A stretch of DNA of 7,672 bases. Origin: DASPKW01 sp038244055. Its GTDB lineage: Bacteria; Planctomycetota; Phycisphaerae; Tepidisphaerales; Tepidisphaeraceae. Positions 1 through 5,508 of the stretch are shown here, piece by piece. Below the pieces are notes generated by a model. It was not told where the DNA came from. It did not search any database and saw only the letters and a program-made list of their open reading frames with translations. Position 1 is the first letter of the stretch, and each line of letters starts with the position of its first letter. Made by a program: the position numbers and the translations under genes. The stretch lies in contig JBBRTW010000362.1 in assembly GCA_038244055.1 (NCBI GenBank), forward strand, positions 1 to 7,672, in the 5' to 3' direction.

Positions 1-114
1 GAACCCTGCACCCAGACCGATCCACCCACACTCACCCCCCAACCCCTAAACCAGAACCCTGAACCCTAACCCAGAACCCTAACCCTGAACCCTAACCCCA
101 AACCCCAACCCCCC
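1..114. repeat. Degenerate telomere-like C-rich array (CCCTAA / CCCTGAA units)
   Basis: The plus strand is a run of C-rich units. It is loose in 1-52 and clearer in 53-99, where AACCCT hexamers and GAACCCT heptamers alternate, then decays into C-runs ending at 114. The array is non-coding in appearance and stops about 107 bp before the vWA gene. It belongs to the same unit family as the array at 3090-3159 and has the same orientation. The minus strand carries many GGG tracts, so G-quadruplex folding is possible. It may continue beyond the left edge. Chromosome-end telomeres are not implied, because ordinary genes follow and similar arrays occur internally. Confidence 0.8.
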
Positions 115-221
115 GAAATATTCAACTTGTCGCATGAATTCATTGCCTCATCGACTCCCCCCTTGTTACCATTGCCGCCATCGCTCATCATCGGCCTACA
201 GACCCGCCAGAGGAACCGCCT

Positions 222-2150
222 ATGACTCTTCGTCACCCGCGCTCCATCGTCGCTCTCACGCTGCTCGCGCTGATCGACCCCTTCGCTTTCGCGCAGCCTG
301 CGACACCCAAGGCTGCTCCCACTCCCGCGCCGGCGATCGATCCGGCCGAGGCGGGGGCTGACCCGCAGACAATCAAGCTGCTGAATTATCTCGAACAAGA
401 GTACGGCGTTCTCCTGGCCAAGAACAAGGACCGCGTCTCGCGCTCGCTGATCGCGATTTGCTACAACCGCATCCCCCGCGCCAGTGTCACCAAGCTCCTG
501 CTGGACATGACCAAAAAGGAGCCCGATGCCCTGGTGCGGGCGGTGGCCTGGGAATGTCTGCTTTCGCGCATCCCCGATCTCAATCATGCCCAGTATCTCC
601 AATTGATGGAGGCCACCGGCTCGCTAATCCAGTCGGATATTCTCCGCGGCAAGCTGCGCGTGGCGGCTTTGGAATTGATGACCTATTCACCGCCCAATCG
701 CCGCAATAAAGAACTCTTCGTGCAGATCTACGCGCGCTGCGATTCGCGCCTCCCGGCCGATGATGAGGTGCTCGATTCGCTGGGCCGCTGCCTGGGCACC
801 TGGCGCTCGCCGGACCTGGTGGAGCATCTGATTGGCCGGTTGCAGAATATCGATGAGGCGTTCCGCGCCTATCGCGTTCTCTACGCGGCCGGATGCAAGG
901 TCGAACCCTCTACTATCGATATCAAGCTGGGCGACCGCAATTGCCTCAAGCAACTCTCCTCCGATTGCATCGCCTGGTGGAATCAGGAGGGGGCCAATTG
1001 GAAAGAGCCCAAGGTCTCCACGGAAGATGGGTTGTGGAAAGCCGTCGGCCCGCATTTCATCTTCTCGCCGCCGGCGCTCTCTTCGATCAATCCGCAGGAC
1101 AAATCCTGGCGTCACGATCTGGAGCTGCGCCCGCCCGCGCTCAAATCGTTCGATGTGGGCTTTGTCGTCGATGTCACCGGCTCGATGGACCCCGCGCTGG
1201 CCTGGTTGCAGCGCGATGTCCGGGCGATGATGAACGGCATCGGCGTGGTGGCCCTGGAGCCGCGCGTCGGCATCACCTTCTACCGCGATCAGGGCGATGC
1301 CTTCGTCACCCGCAACACGCCCCTGACCAACAACGCCAATGTGCTGATGAAAGCCCTGGCCGCCATGGATTGCAAAGGGGGCGGCGATGTTGAAGAGGCC
1401 GTCCTCGATGGCATCACCGAATCTCTGCGCAACAATCCCTGGGCCTCGACCACGAATAGCCGCAAGGTCATGGTGCTGGTGGCCGATGCCCCCGCTCATC
1501 CGCAGGATCAGAAGGCCTGCGAGGATCTCATCGCTTCGGCCGCCGAAAAGGGCATGCGCCTTTACGCCCTCAAGCTGCAGAGCCCGAACACTGCCGCCAA
1601 CGTTGGAAATCTCGATGCCATTGCCACCGCCGGCAAAGGCGCATCCCTGACCGCCACCGCCCTGGAGATCAAAGAAGCGCAGTTGCGCATTTCGCCGGTT
1701 GCCGGCCTGAGCCGCGCCCGGCCGATCATTCCCTCGCTGCCGACACCCGGTGACCCTTCACTCACCAAAGGCGCTGCTCCCGCCCCCGCGCGGCCGGCCG
1801 GCTTCAGCCTGGGCGGCTCAGCGCCCGATCCCGCGCGCCTGCAGGCCGATCTTCGCGCCAATCGCATTGAAGCCCTCGAGCGCGATCCCAACACGCCCTT
1901 CGTGCCCGCCACCGGCCCGGTCGGCCGGCGCGTGCTGGCCTCCATTCTCGTCGATGCCATCAACCCCCAGTTCGCCGACCGCGTCGAACCGATGGCCGCC
2001 ATCCTCTGGGAATTGCTGCAGGACCCCTCGACCGAAAAGCAGCCCCCCTTCGGCCCGGTCGCCAAGGTCGATACATCCCACATCCGCAACGATGCCACCA
2101 TGATCCGCAACGACAGCAAGGTTAAACCCAAGGGGCCGCAGGATCGCTAA
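222..2150 (+). CDS. Secreted von Willebrand factor A domain protein with helical-repeat-like N-terminus
   Basis: This is a 642-residue protein. Residues 1-24 look like a Sec signal peptide: basic start, hydrophobic core, and AFA before Q25. Residues about 40-240 are predicted helical with paired-helix spacing, resembling HEAT/ARM repeats by eye. A vWA domain covers about 312-480. Its metal-site motif is D317-V-T319-G-S321, and GGGD at 386-389 supplies the later aspartate. Residues about 505-545 are Ala/Pro-rich, followed by a conserved-looking helical segment and a polar tail. vWA domains bind ligands through a divalent metal, so a role in protein-protein interaction outside the cytoplasm is inferred; the partner is unknown. 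The ATG at 222 has AGAGGA at 209-214, seven bases upstream. The gene is single and converges on the cyclotransferase-like gene across the 2157-2329 repeat. No transmembrane anchor or LPXTG-like signal is evident at the C-terminus. Confidence 0.9.
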   Translation: MTLRHPRSIVALTLLALIDPFAFAQPATPKAAPTPAPAIDPAEAGADPQTIKLLNYLEQEYGVLLAKNKDRVSRSLIAICYNRIPRASVTKLLLDMTKKEPDALVRAVAWECLLSRIPDLNHAQYLQLMEATGSLIQSDILRGKLRVAALELMTYSPPNRRNKELFVQIYARCDSRLPADDEVLDSLGRCLGTWRSPDLVEHLIGRLQNIDEAFRAYRVLYAAGCKVEPSTIDIKLGDRNCLKQLSSDCIAWWNQEGANWKEPKVSTEDGLWKAVGPHFIFSPPALSSINPQDKSWRHDLELRPPALKSFDVGFVVDVTGSMDPALAWLQRDVRAMMNGIGVVALEPRVGITFYRDQGDAFVTRNTPLTNNANVLMKALAAMDCKGGGDVEEAVLDGITESLRNNPWASTTNSRKVMVLVADAPAHPQDQKACEDLIASAAEKGMRLYALKLQSPNTAANVGNLDAIATAGKGASLTATALEIKEAQLRISPVAGLSRARPIIPSLPTPGDPSLTKGAAPAPARPAGFSLGGSAPDPARLQADLRANRIEALERDPNTPFVPATGPVGRRVLASILVDAINPQFADRVEPMAAILWELLQDPSTEKQPPFGPVAKVDTSHIRNDATMIRNDSKVKPKGPQDR

Positions 2151-2156
2151 TTCATT

Positions 2157-2329
2157 TTGAACCACGAAGGCACGAAGACACGAAGAAGAAGGAACAAGAA
2201 TTTAGCCACAGATCAGCACAGACAAACACAGATAAAAAGGCAATTGCTCTGTTATCTGTGGAAATCTGTGTTCATCTGTGGCTGTTTTGTTTCTTCTATT
2301 CTTCGTGTCTTCGTGCCTTCGTGGTTCAA
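2157..2329. repeat. Nested inverted-repeat element of 8-bp and 10-bp tandem units
   Basis: The outer arms 2157-2187 and 2299-2329 are perfect 31-bp inverted repeats. Each is built from CACGAAGR octamers. The inner arms 2204-2235 and 2252-2283 are inverted repeats matching at 26 of 32 positions, built from CACAGAT-type units on a 10-bp period. The centre contains the palindrome GCAATTGC at 2240-2247. The whole can fold into one long hairpin. It starts 6 bp after the vWA stop codon and ends 5 bp before the stop codon of the convergent minus-strand gene. A bidirectional transcription end point is plausible but unproven, since no terminal U-tract is seen. It encodes no transposase, and no target-site duplication is recognisable. 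From memory, closely similar repeats are abundant in environmental bacterial genomes and often produce spurious ORFs. Confidence 0.88.
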
Positions 2330-2334
2330 CCTCT

Positions 2335-2886
2335 TCACAACCGCGGAGATGCATCCCCATGCCCGGGCGTGCCGGGGACGCGCGGCTTGCGGCCGACCTG
2401 TGTGCCGAAGCTTTGCAGATATGAAATCCACATGATCGACAGTCCCTGGCTGTAGGCCCCCTGGATGACCAGGTCCATGTAATGCTGCGTCGGCGGGATG
2501 TGGAAGCGGTCGGCGCTCATCCCCTGATAGGTGATGGCCTGCACCGGTTCGCCCTTGACCAGCGGTGAGATTTTGACCTCGATGCGCTTGTACACGCCCA
2601 AGTCCTTGCCCGCGGCATCGAGCTTCCGCACGACCTTGGTATCGAGAATGTGCATCTCGGCGTCGGAGAGGTCGAAGAGCACGCCCGAGACATACTTGCC
2701 CGGATCGTATACGATATCGGCGATCCCCCCGCCCCAGTATTCGCTGTAGATGGGGAAGCACATTCGGTAATTATCCAGGACGGCCGGCTTGCCCCCTTTG
2801 AGCTGGGGCGGACGATGTCCGAAGTGACGGCACCATTCCGTCACCGCGCGAACGTTCAAATTCGATCCGTAAGCGAAGTACCACAT
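2335..2886 (-). CDS. Gamma-glutamylcyclotransferase-like (AIG2/GGCT fold) protein
   Basis: This is a 183-residue protein. It opens with FAYGSNL (residues 4-10), the substrate-binding signature of the GGCT/AIG2 superfamily. It continues with GVLFDLSDAEMHILD (68-82), the usual second conserved block. Characterised members convert gamma-glutamyl amino acids or glutathione derivatives to 5-oxoproline in the cytosol. The catalytic glutamate is normally in an LDxxE segment; here it reads L81-D-T-K-V85, so activity is doubtful or the acid lies elsewhere. Residues from about 165 on are Gly/Pro-rich and look like a non-conserved tail. The stop codon lies 5 bp from the nested inverted repeat. The ATG at 2886 has only a weak GGGA (2897-2900) upstream, but YGSN normally lies near the N-terminus, so this start fits. 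The 282-bp gap to the LON gene argues against tight co-transcription. Confidence 0.85.
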   Translation of the reverse strand: MWYFAYGSNLNVRAVTEWCRHFGHRPPQLKGGKPAVLDNYRMCFPIYSEYWGGGIADIVYDPGKYVSGVLFDLSDAEMHILDTKVVRKLDAAGKDLGVYKRIEVKISPLVKGEPVQAITYQGMSADRFHIPPTQHYMDLVIQGAYSQGLSIMWISYLQSFGTQVGRKPRVPGTPGHGDASPRL

Positions 2887-3003
2887 TCAGGACGATTCCC
2901 AGCGTATTGCCCCTTGACCGAGCCGACATTCTCAGGAAATCACGCCAAAACGCAAAAGTGGGGGACGGTAATTCATCGTCTGGCGAGGAAGATATCCCGA
3001 GGA

Positions 3004-3172
3004 GGGTATAGGGTGTCGGGTATAGGGTATAGGAAGAAAGCAGGGGTAATCCAATGGGATCCGGTGAGCCGCGTGGTGTTCGGCCTATACCCTAAACCCT
3101 AAACCCTAAACCCTGAACCCTGAACCCTGAACCCTGAACCCTGAACCCTGAACCCTAAACCCTATCCCTCAA
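3004..3172. repeat. Heptamer array CCCTAAA/CCCTGAA with inverted GGGTATA arm
   Basis: The left arm 3004-3033 consists of GGGTATA-type heptamers. The right part begins with CCTATA at 3084 and continues as ten perfect heptamers from 3090 to 3159: three CCCTAAA, six CCCTGAA and one CCCTAAA. Degenerate units follow to 3172. The left arm pairs with 3084-3113 at 26 of 30 positions, leaving a loop of about 50 bases (3034-3083). The final degenerate unit, CCCTCAA (3166-3172), contains the stop codon of the minus-strand LON-domain gene. The array therefore lies immediately in the 3' untranslated part of that transcript, where it reads as repeated GGGUUCA. The composite resembles the 2157-2329 element in plan (tandem short units arranged head to head) but not in sequence. 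Confidence 0.88.
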
Positions 3173-3840
3173 TTCATCCCCGCATCCCGGGGCGAATTCC
3201 GCCATAACGGCGCAAGCGCGGCTACCGCAGCGACAATGCCCGCTACCCGCGCATCGATATCCGCCTCGGCCAGGAATTGCTGACGAATCCGCACATCCAC
3301 CTCCGAAAGCAGGTGGAACGCCAGCAAATCGGCGATGACGGCCGTCGGTGCATTGCTATGGATCAGCTCGCGCATCTGCCGCCCGCCGGGCAGCGAGAGA
3401 TAGACCTCGCGCTCGAAAAGCGCCTCCAGCCGGCGACGATGCGCGAGCAAGCCCGCCTCGGCGCCGCCCGTTTCCCCCAGCGTCTCCATCTGCGCCAGGC
3501 GATATGGCTCGGTGCGGATTTCCTCGACAATCGTCGCGCGGGTATGGCCTTCCAGCAGAAAGTTATACCGCCCATCCGAAAGCTTCTCGTGGCTGAGGAT
3601 CGTCCCAACGCAGACCACCGGCTCGATTTCCGGCTGGCCGTGATAATCCTTCTCCCAGCCCGGGCGCAACAGAGCCATGGCGATCTGGCGATGCGAGTTC
3701 AGGGCATCGGCCGTCATCGCTTTGTAGCGCTCTTCAAAAATATGAAGCGGAAGCACCGCGCGCGGAAACAGCACGACATTGGGCAGAGGGAATAGCGGCA
3801 CCGCCGCCGGTAGCGATTTCTCGCGCGCTTTTGCAGGCAT
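3169..3840 (-). CDS. Stand-alone LON substrate-binding-domain protein
   Basis: This is a 223-residue protein. Residues 15-39 show the LON N-domain opening: P-L-F-P-L-P-N-V-V-L-F-P, then PLHIFEERYK at 30-40. The domain continues through GTILSHEKLSDGRYNFLLEGHTRA-type strands, and a helical C-terminal part follows from about residue 125. In Lon protease this domain recognises substrates. Here there is no AAA+ ATPase or Ser-Lys protease domain, as in the COG2802-type stand-alone family, whose biochemical role is not established. The ATG at 3840 is preferred over an in-frame start 40 codons upstream, because that extension overlaps the DUF2934 gene and lacks family resemblance. A GAAGGG motif overlaps the upstream gene's stop, about 15 bases from the start, a rather long spacing. 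It lies 19 bp downstream of the DUF2934-like gene and is probably co-transcribed with it. Its stop codon lies within the heptamer array. Confidence 0.9.
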   Translation of the reverse strand: MPAKAREKSLPAAVPLFPLPNVVLFPRAVLPLHIFEERYKAMTADALNSHRQIAMALLRPGWEKDYHGQPEIEPVVCVGTILSHEKLSDGRYNFLLEGHTRATIVEEIRTEPYRLAQMETLGETGGAEAGLLAHRRRLEALFEREVYLSLPGGRQMRELIHSNAPTAVIADLLAFHLLSEVDVRIRQQFLAEADIDARVAGIVAAVAALAPLWRNSPRDAGMN

Positions 3841-3859
3841 ACAACCGTATTGTAGCCCT

Positions 3860-4141
3860 TCAAACCCCGCGCAGTTCGCGCTCGGCCCGAATCCAGTTGT
3901 CGTATTCCGATCCGCCCTTGCCCGAGGCCCAGATTTCGAACGCCTTGCGGGCGATGTCATCGTGGGTGATCTGCTTCTTGGCCGGGGCGGCCTTGGCGGG
4001 CGATGCCGCGATGGCGGGCTTGGCCGCCACCTTGGGAACCGGGGTATTGCGGACGGGGGTCGAGGCCACAGCGGCCGCCTTGGGGGCGGGCGCGGCGGGC
4101 TTCCTGGTCACGACGGGAACGACAGGCTTTTTGGCAGCCAT
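3860..4141 (-). CDS. Small DUF2934-like protein with Lys/Ala/Pro-rich N-terminal tail
   Basis: This is a 93-residue protein. Residues 1-57 are low complexity, rich in Ala, Pro, Lys and Val, and strongly basic. Residues 58-91 match the DUF2934 pattern as I know it: a helix with I-A-R-K-A-F-E-I-W, a short polar turn, then the helix W83-IRAERELR. The function of DUF2934 is not known. The basic tail resembles histone-H1-like or AlgP-like tails, so nucleic-acid binding is possible; this is inference. The start ATG at 4141 is set by a strong Shine-Dalgarno sequence (AAGGAAGG, 4151-4158). The longer in-frame ORF upstream lacks domain support. The gene is followed after 19 bp by the LON-domain gene, suggesting a two-gene operon. 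A 17-bp palindrome lies about 42 bp upstream and may regulate it. Confidence 0.85.
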   Translation of the reverse strand: MAAKKPVVPVVTRKPAAPAPKAAAVASTPVRNTPVPKVAAKPAIAASPAKAAPAKKQITHDDIARKAFEIWASGKGGSEYDNWIRAERELRGV

Positions 4142-4150
4142 AAGACTTCG

Positions 4151-4158
4151 CCTTCCTT
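4151..4158 (-). promoter_or_regulatory. Ribosome binding site of the DUF2934-like gene
   Basis: AAGGAAGG on the minus strand, nine bases before the ATG at 4141. It decides the start against longer in-frame readings reaching 4372. Confidence 0.75.
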
Positions 4159-4182
4159 GATTGCAAAATACCAATTTAAACG

Positions 4183-4199
4183 CGCGCGACTGTCGCGCG
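4183..4199. promoter_or_regulatory. Perfect 17-bp GC palindrome upstream of the DUF2934-like gene
   Basis: CGCGCGAC and GTCGCGCG flank a single central T, giving eight perfect base pairs in each half. With a one-base centre it suits a dimeric DNA-binding protein better than an RNA hairpin. It lies 42-58 bp upstream of the ATG at 4141, next to an AT-rich stretch (about 4165-4180) that could hold a promoter. An operator role is inference. CG-rich chance palindromes are common in such genomes. Confidence 0.35.
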
Positions 4200-4305
4200 G
4201 CTCGCGGTTGGTGTCGAACGTCTTGTCCGACTGTTTCATCTAAAACCCTGCCGCCTAAAAAGCAAGGTGAAACCCGCCCATTTTCTCCAAATCCCCCAAA
4301 AATCG

Positions 4306-4340
4306 GGCCGGCGACATGCCTTTTTATCCCTATACCGGCC
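4306..4340 (-). terminator. Possible intrinsic terminator after bcp
   Basis: On the minus strand, GGCCGG (4335-4340) can pair with CCGGCC (4306-4311) across a 23-base loop. A run of five T (4299-4303 read in reverse) follows after about three bases. It starts 24 bp beyond the bcp stop codon, where a terminator is expected. The long loop and the gap before the T-run make it a weak candidate. Confidence 0.35.
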
Positions 4341-4364
4341 AATCGATCCTCGATTCCCGCACGA

Positions 4365-4850
4365 TCAGCCATTGGCCTTGATCCAATCCATCACCTCTTT
4401 CTCATGGCCCACCGGCTTGACCTTCTCGAAAATATGCACGATTTTCCCATCCTTGGCGATGATGAACGTCGTCCGCATCGCCCCCCAATACTTGACCCCG
4501 TACATGCTCTTCTTCTGCCACACGCCATATCTTTCGCAGATCGCGTGATCCTCATCGGCCAGCAGCGGGAAGTTCAGGCTGAATTTTCCGACGAAGTTCT
4601 TCACCTTCTTGACCGGGTCCGGGCTGACCCCCAGCACGATGACCTTGGCCTTGTCGAACTCCGCCATGCCATCGCGAAACCCGCAGGCCTGCTTGGTGCA
4701 TCCGGGCGTATCCGCCTTGGGATAAAAATAGAGCACCACCATCTGCTTGCCCTTGAAATCTTCCAGGTTGATCACTTCGCCATTGCTGGCCGGCAACGAA
4801 AACTTCGGCGCTAACTTCCCCACCCCGGGCAATTTCGATTCTTCAGCCAT
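4365..4850 (-). CDS. bcp: Thioredoxin-dependent thiol peroxidase, Bcp/PrxQ type peroxiredoxin
   Basis: This is a 161-residue protein, close to the family's usual 150-160. The peroxiredoxin active site is P44-x3-T48-P-G-C51, with C51 the peroxidatic cysteine. C56, five residues later, is the resolving cysteine typical of alpha-helical atypical 2-Cys PrxQ/Bcp enzymes. R126 in the MRTTFII strand is the expected second active-site arginine. The enzyme reduces hydrogen peroxide and organic hydroperoxides in the cytoplasm and is recycled by thioredoxin. A third cysteine (C105) is present. The start at 4850 is fixed by GAGGA (4858-4862); the in-frame extension to 4940 runs through the TTCATCC repeat and is rejected. 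It follows yqeY by 113 bp on the same strand, so shared transcription is possible but not shown. Confidence 0.96.
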   Translation of the reverse strand: MAEESKLPGVGKLAPKFSLPASNGEVINLEDFKGKQMVVLYFYPKADTPGCTKQACGFRDGMAEFDKAKVIVLGVSPDPVKKVKNFVGKFSLNFPLLADEDHAICERYGVWQKKSMYGVKYWGAMRTTFIIAKDGKIVHIFEKVKPVGHEKEVMDWIKANG

Positions 4851-4857
4851 GTTCAAA

Positions 4858-4862
4858 TCCTC
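4858..4862 (-). promoter_or_regulatory. Ribosome binding site of bcp
   Basis: GAGGA on the minus strand, seven bases before the ATG at 4850. It rules out the 30-residue-longer in-frame start at 4940. Confidence 0.8.
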
Positions 4863-4928
4863 GTGTAAATCGACTAGAGATTGACTTTCCGCTCGCAGCA
4901 TGTATTCACCGGCAAGCTCCCCTCTGCA

Positions 4929-4956
4929 TTCATCCTTCATCCTTCATCCTTCATCC
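4929..4956. repeat. TTCATCC heptamer array, four perfect units
   Basis: Four exact tandem copies of TTCATCC fill 4929-4956, followed by a decaying TTCG. The array begins seven bases after the yqeY stop codon on the minus strand, where it reads GGATGAA. It sits in the 113-bp gap before bcp. The sequence differs from the CCCTRAA arrays but has the same 7-bp period. Similar GGATGAA runs are, from memory, common between genes in environmental bacterial genomes. Confidence 0.9.
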
Positions 4957-4963
4957 TTCGCTG

Positions 4964-5398
4964 TCACTTCCCCGCCAGCCCCTTCTTAATCGCCGCATTG
5001 GCCACGCCGGGGTCAACCTGCCCGCCATGCTGCTTCATGAATAGGCCCATCGCCTGGCCCATCTGTTTCTCGGTGAAGGTATTTTTCGCGAGGAATTCTT
5101 CGACCAGCCGCGCGGTATCCTCCGTCGAGGCCTTTTTCGGCAGGTATTCTTCCACGATCGCCAGTTCGCTTTTGAACTGCGCCACCTCGGCCGCCCGGCC
5201 GATCTTTTCGTACTCTTCGATCGCTTTTTTGAGCTTCTTGGCGTAGGCCGCCACCGTCTCTTCCTCCGTGAGCTTCCTGGGGGCCAGGTCGATATTCTTG
5301 ACGTCGCTGAGGAGCATCCGAATGACCCCCAGCCGCTCCTTCTGCCCGGCCTTCATGGCCGTCTTCATGTCTTCCTGCAATTTTGTGAGAACACTCAT
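4964..5398 (-). CDS. yqeY: GatB/YqeY domain protein
   Basis: This is a 144-residue protein, close to the usual 147-150 of YqeY. It shows the characteristic N-terminal helix ending in KERLGVIRMLLSDVKN (about 23-38). A Lys/Glu-rich helical pair around YAKKLKKAIEEYEKIGR follows, then ELAIVEEYLPK (about 82-92). The C-terminal part is the GatB-like tail domain, with QMGQAMGLFMKQHGGQVDPGVANAAIKKGL. This tail domain is shared with the tRNA-binding C-terminus of GatB in the amidotransferase that makes Gln-tRNA and Asn-tRNA. The free-standing protein has no settled function, and a role linked to tRNA is inferred from homology. ATG at 5398 is chosen over GTG at 5407 because GGAG (5407-5410) lies eight bases upstream of the ATG and would overlap the GTG. 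It is divergent from rho. Confidence 0.94.
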   Translation of the reverse strand: MSVLTKLQEDMKTAMKAGQKERLGVIRMLLSDVKNIDLAPRKLTEEETVAAYAKKLKKAIEEYEKIGRAAEVAQFKSELAIVEEYLPKKASTEDTARLVEEFLAKNTFTEKQMGQAMGLFMKQHGGQVDPGVANAAIKKGLAGK

Positions 5399-5406
5399 GC
5401 TTTGCA

Positions 5407-5410
5407 CTCC
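5407..5410 (-). promoter_or_regulatory. Ribosome binding site of yqeY
   Basis: GGAG on the minus strand, eight bases before ATG 5398. It decides the start against a GTG three codons upstream. Confidence 0.65.
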
Positions 5411-5413
5411 GTA

Positions 5414-5441
5414 TTGAGTATGGTATGATTGGGTCTATCCT
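5414..5441 (+). promoter_or_regulatory. Possible sigma70-type promoter towards rho
   Basis: TTGAGT (5414-5419) and TATCCT (5436-5441) are separated by 16 bp. If used, the rho transcript would have a leader of about 320 nt. Both hexamers are imperfect and the phylum's promoter consensus is uncertain. Confidence 0.25.
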
Positions 5442-5508
5442 AGCAGAGGGGTCCCGTCAGTCCATCCAAGCGTAGCCCGAGATTGTCCGATTGCAGGGGC
5501 GATCGCCG

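Noticed and set aside
1..114. True chromosome-end telomere
   Set aside because: The units are degenerate, mixed 6 and 7 bp, and a related array occurs internally at 3084-3172. A bacterial intergenic repeat explains both.
134..143. ATGAATTCAT palindrome upstream of the vWA gene
   Set aside because: Ten bases only, with no promoter elements at a sensible distance; chance is sufficient.
66..602. Minus-strand ORF entering the left-edge array
   Set aside because: It is antisense to the vWA gene and finishes in translated C-rich repeat.
687..1499. Minus-strand ORF (270 codons) opposite the vWA gene
   Set aside because: Antisense shadow; the plus frame has the signal peptide, the vWA motif and a ribosome site.
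2157..2435. Plus-strand ORF across the nested inverted repeat
   Set aside because: Translated repeat sequence; peptides of this type arise wherever the element lies and are not proteins.
2955..2985. Possible remnant of a REP-like repeat (GGGGGACGGTAATT)
   Set aside because: It looks vaguely familiar, but only a 4-bp inverted stem is present and there is no associated transposase-like gene.
2157..3172. CRISPR array
   Set aside because: Units of 7-10 bp without unique spacers do not fit a CRISPR, and no cas genes are present.
3841..3960. 40-residue N-terminal extension of the LON-domain protein
   Set aside because: It would overlap the DUF2934-like gene in another frame, and the LON domain begins just after the downstream methionine.
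4851..4940. 30-residue extension of the Bcp protein
   Set aside because: It is translated from the TTCATCC array, and a strong ribosome site marks ATG 4850.
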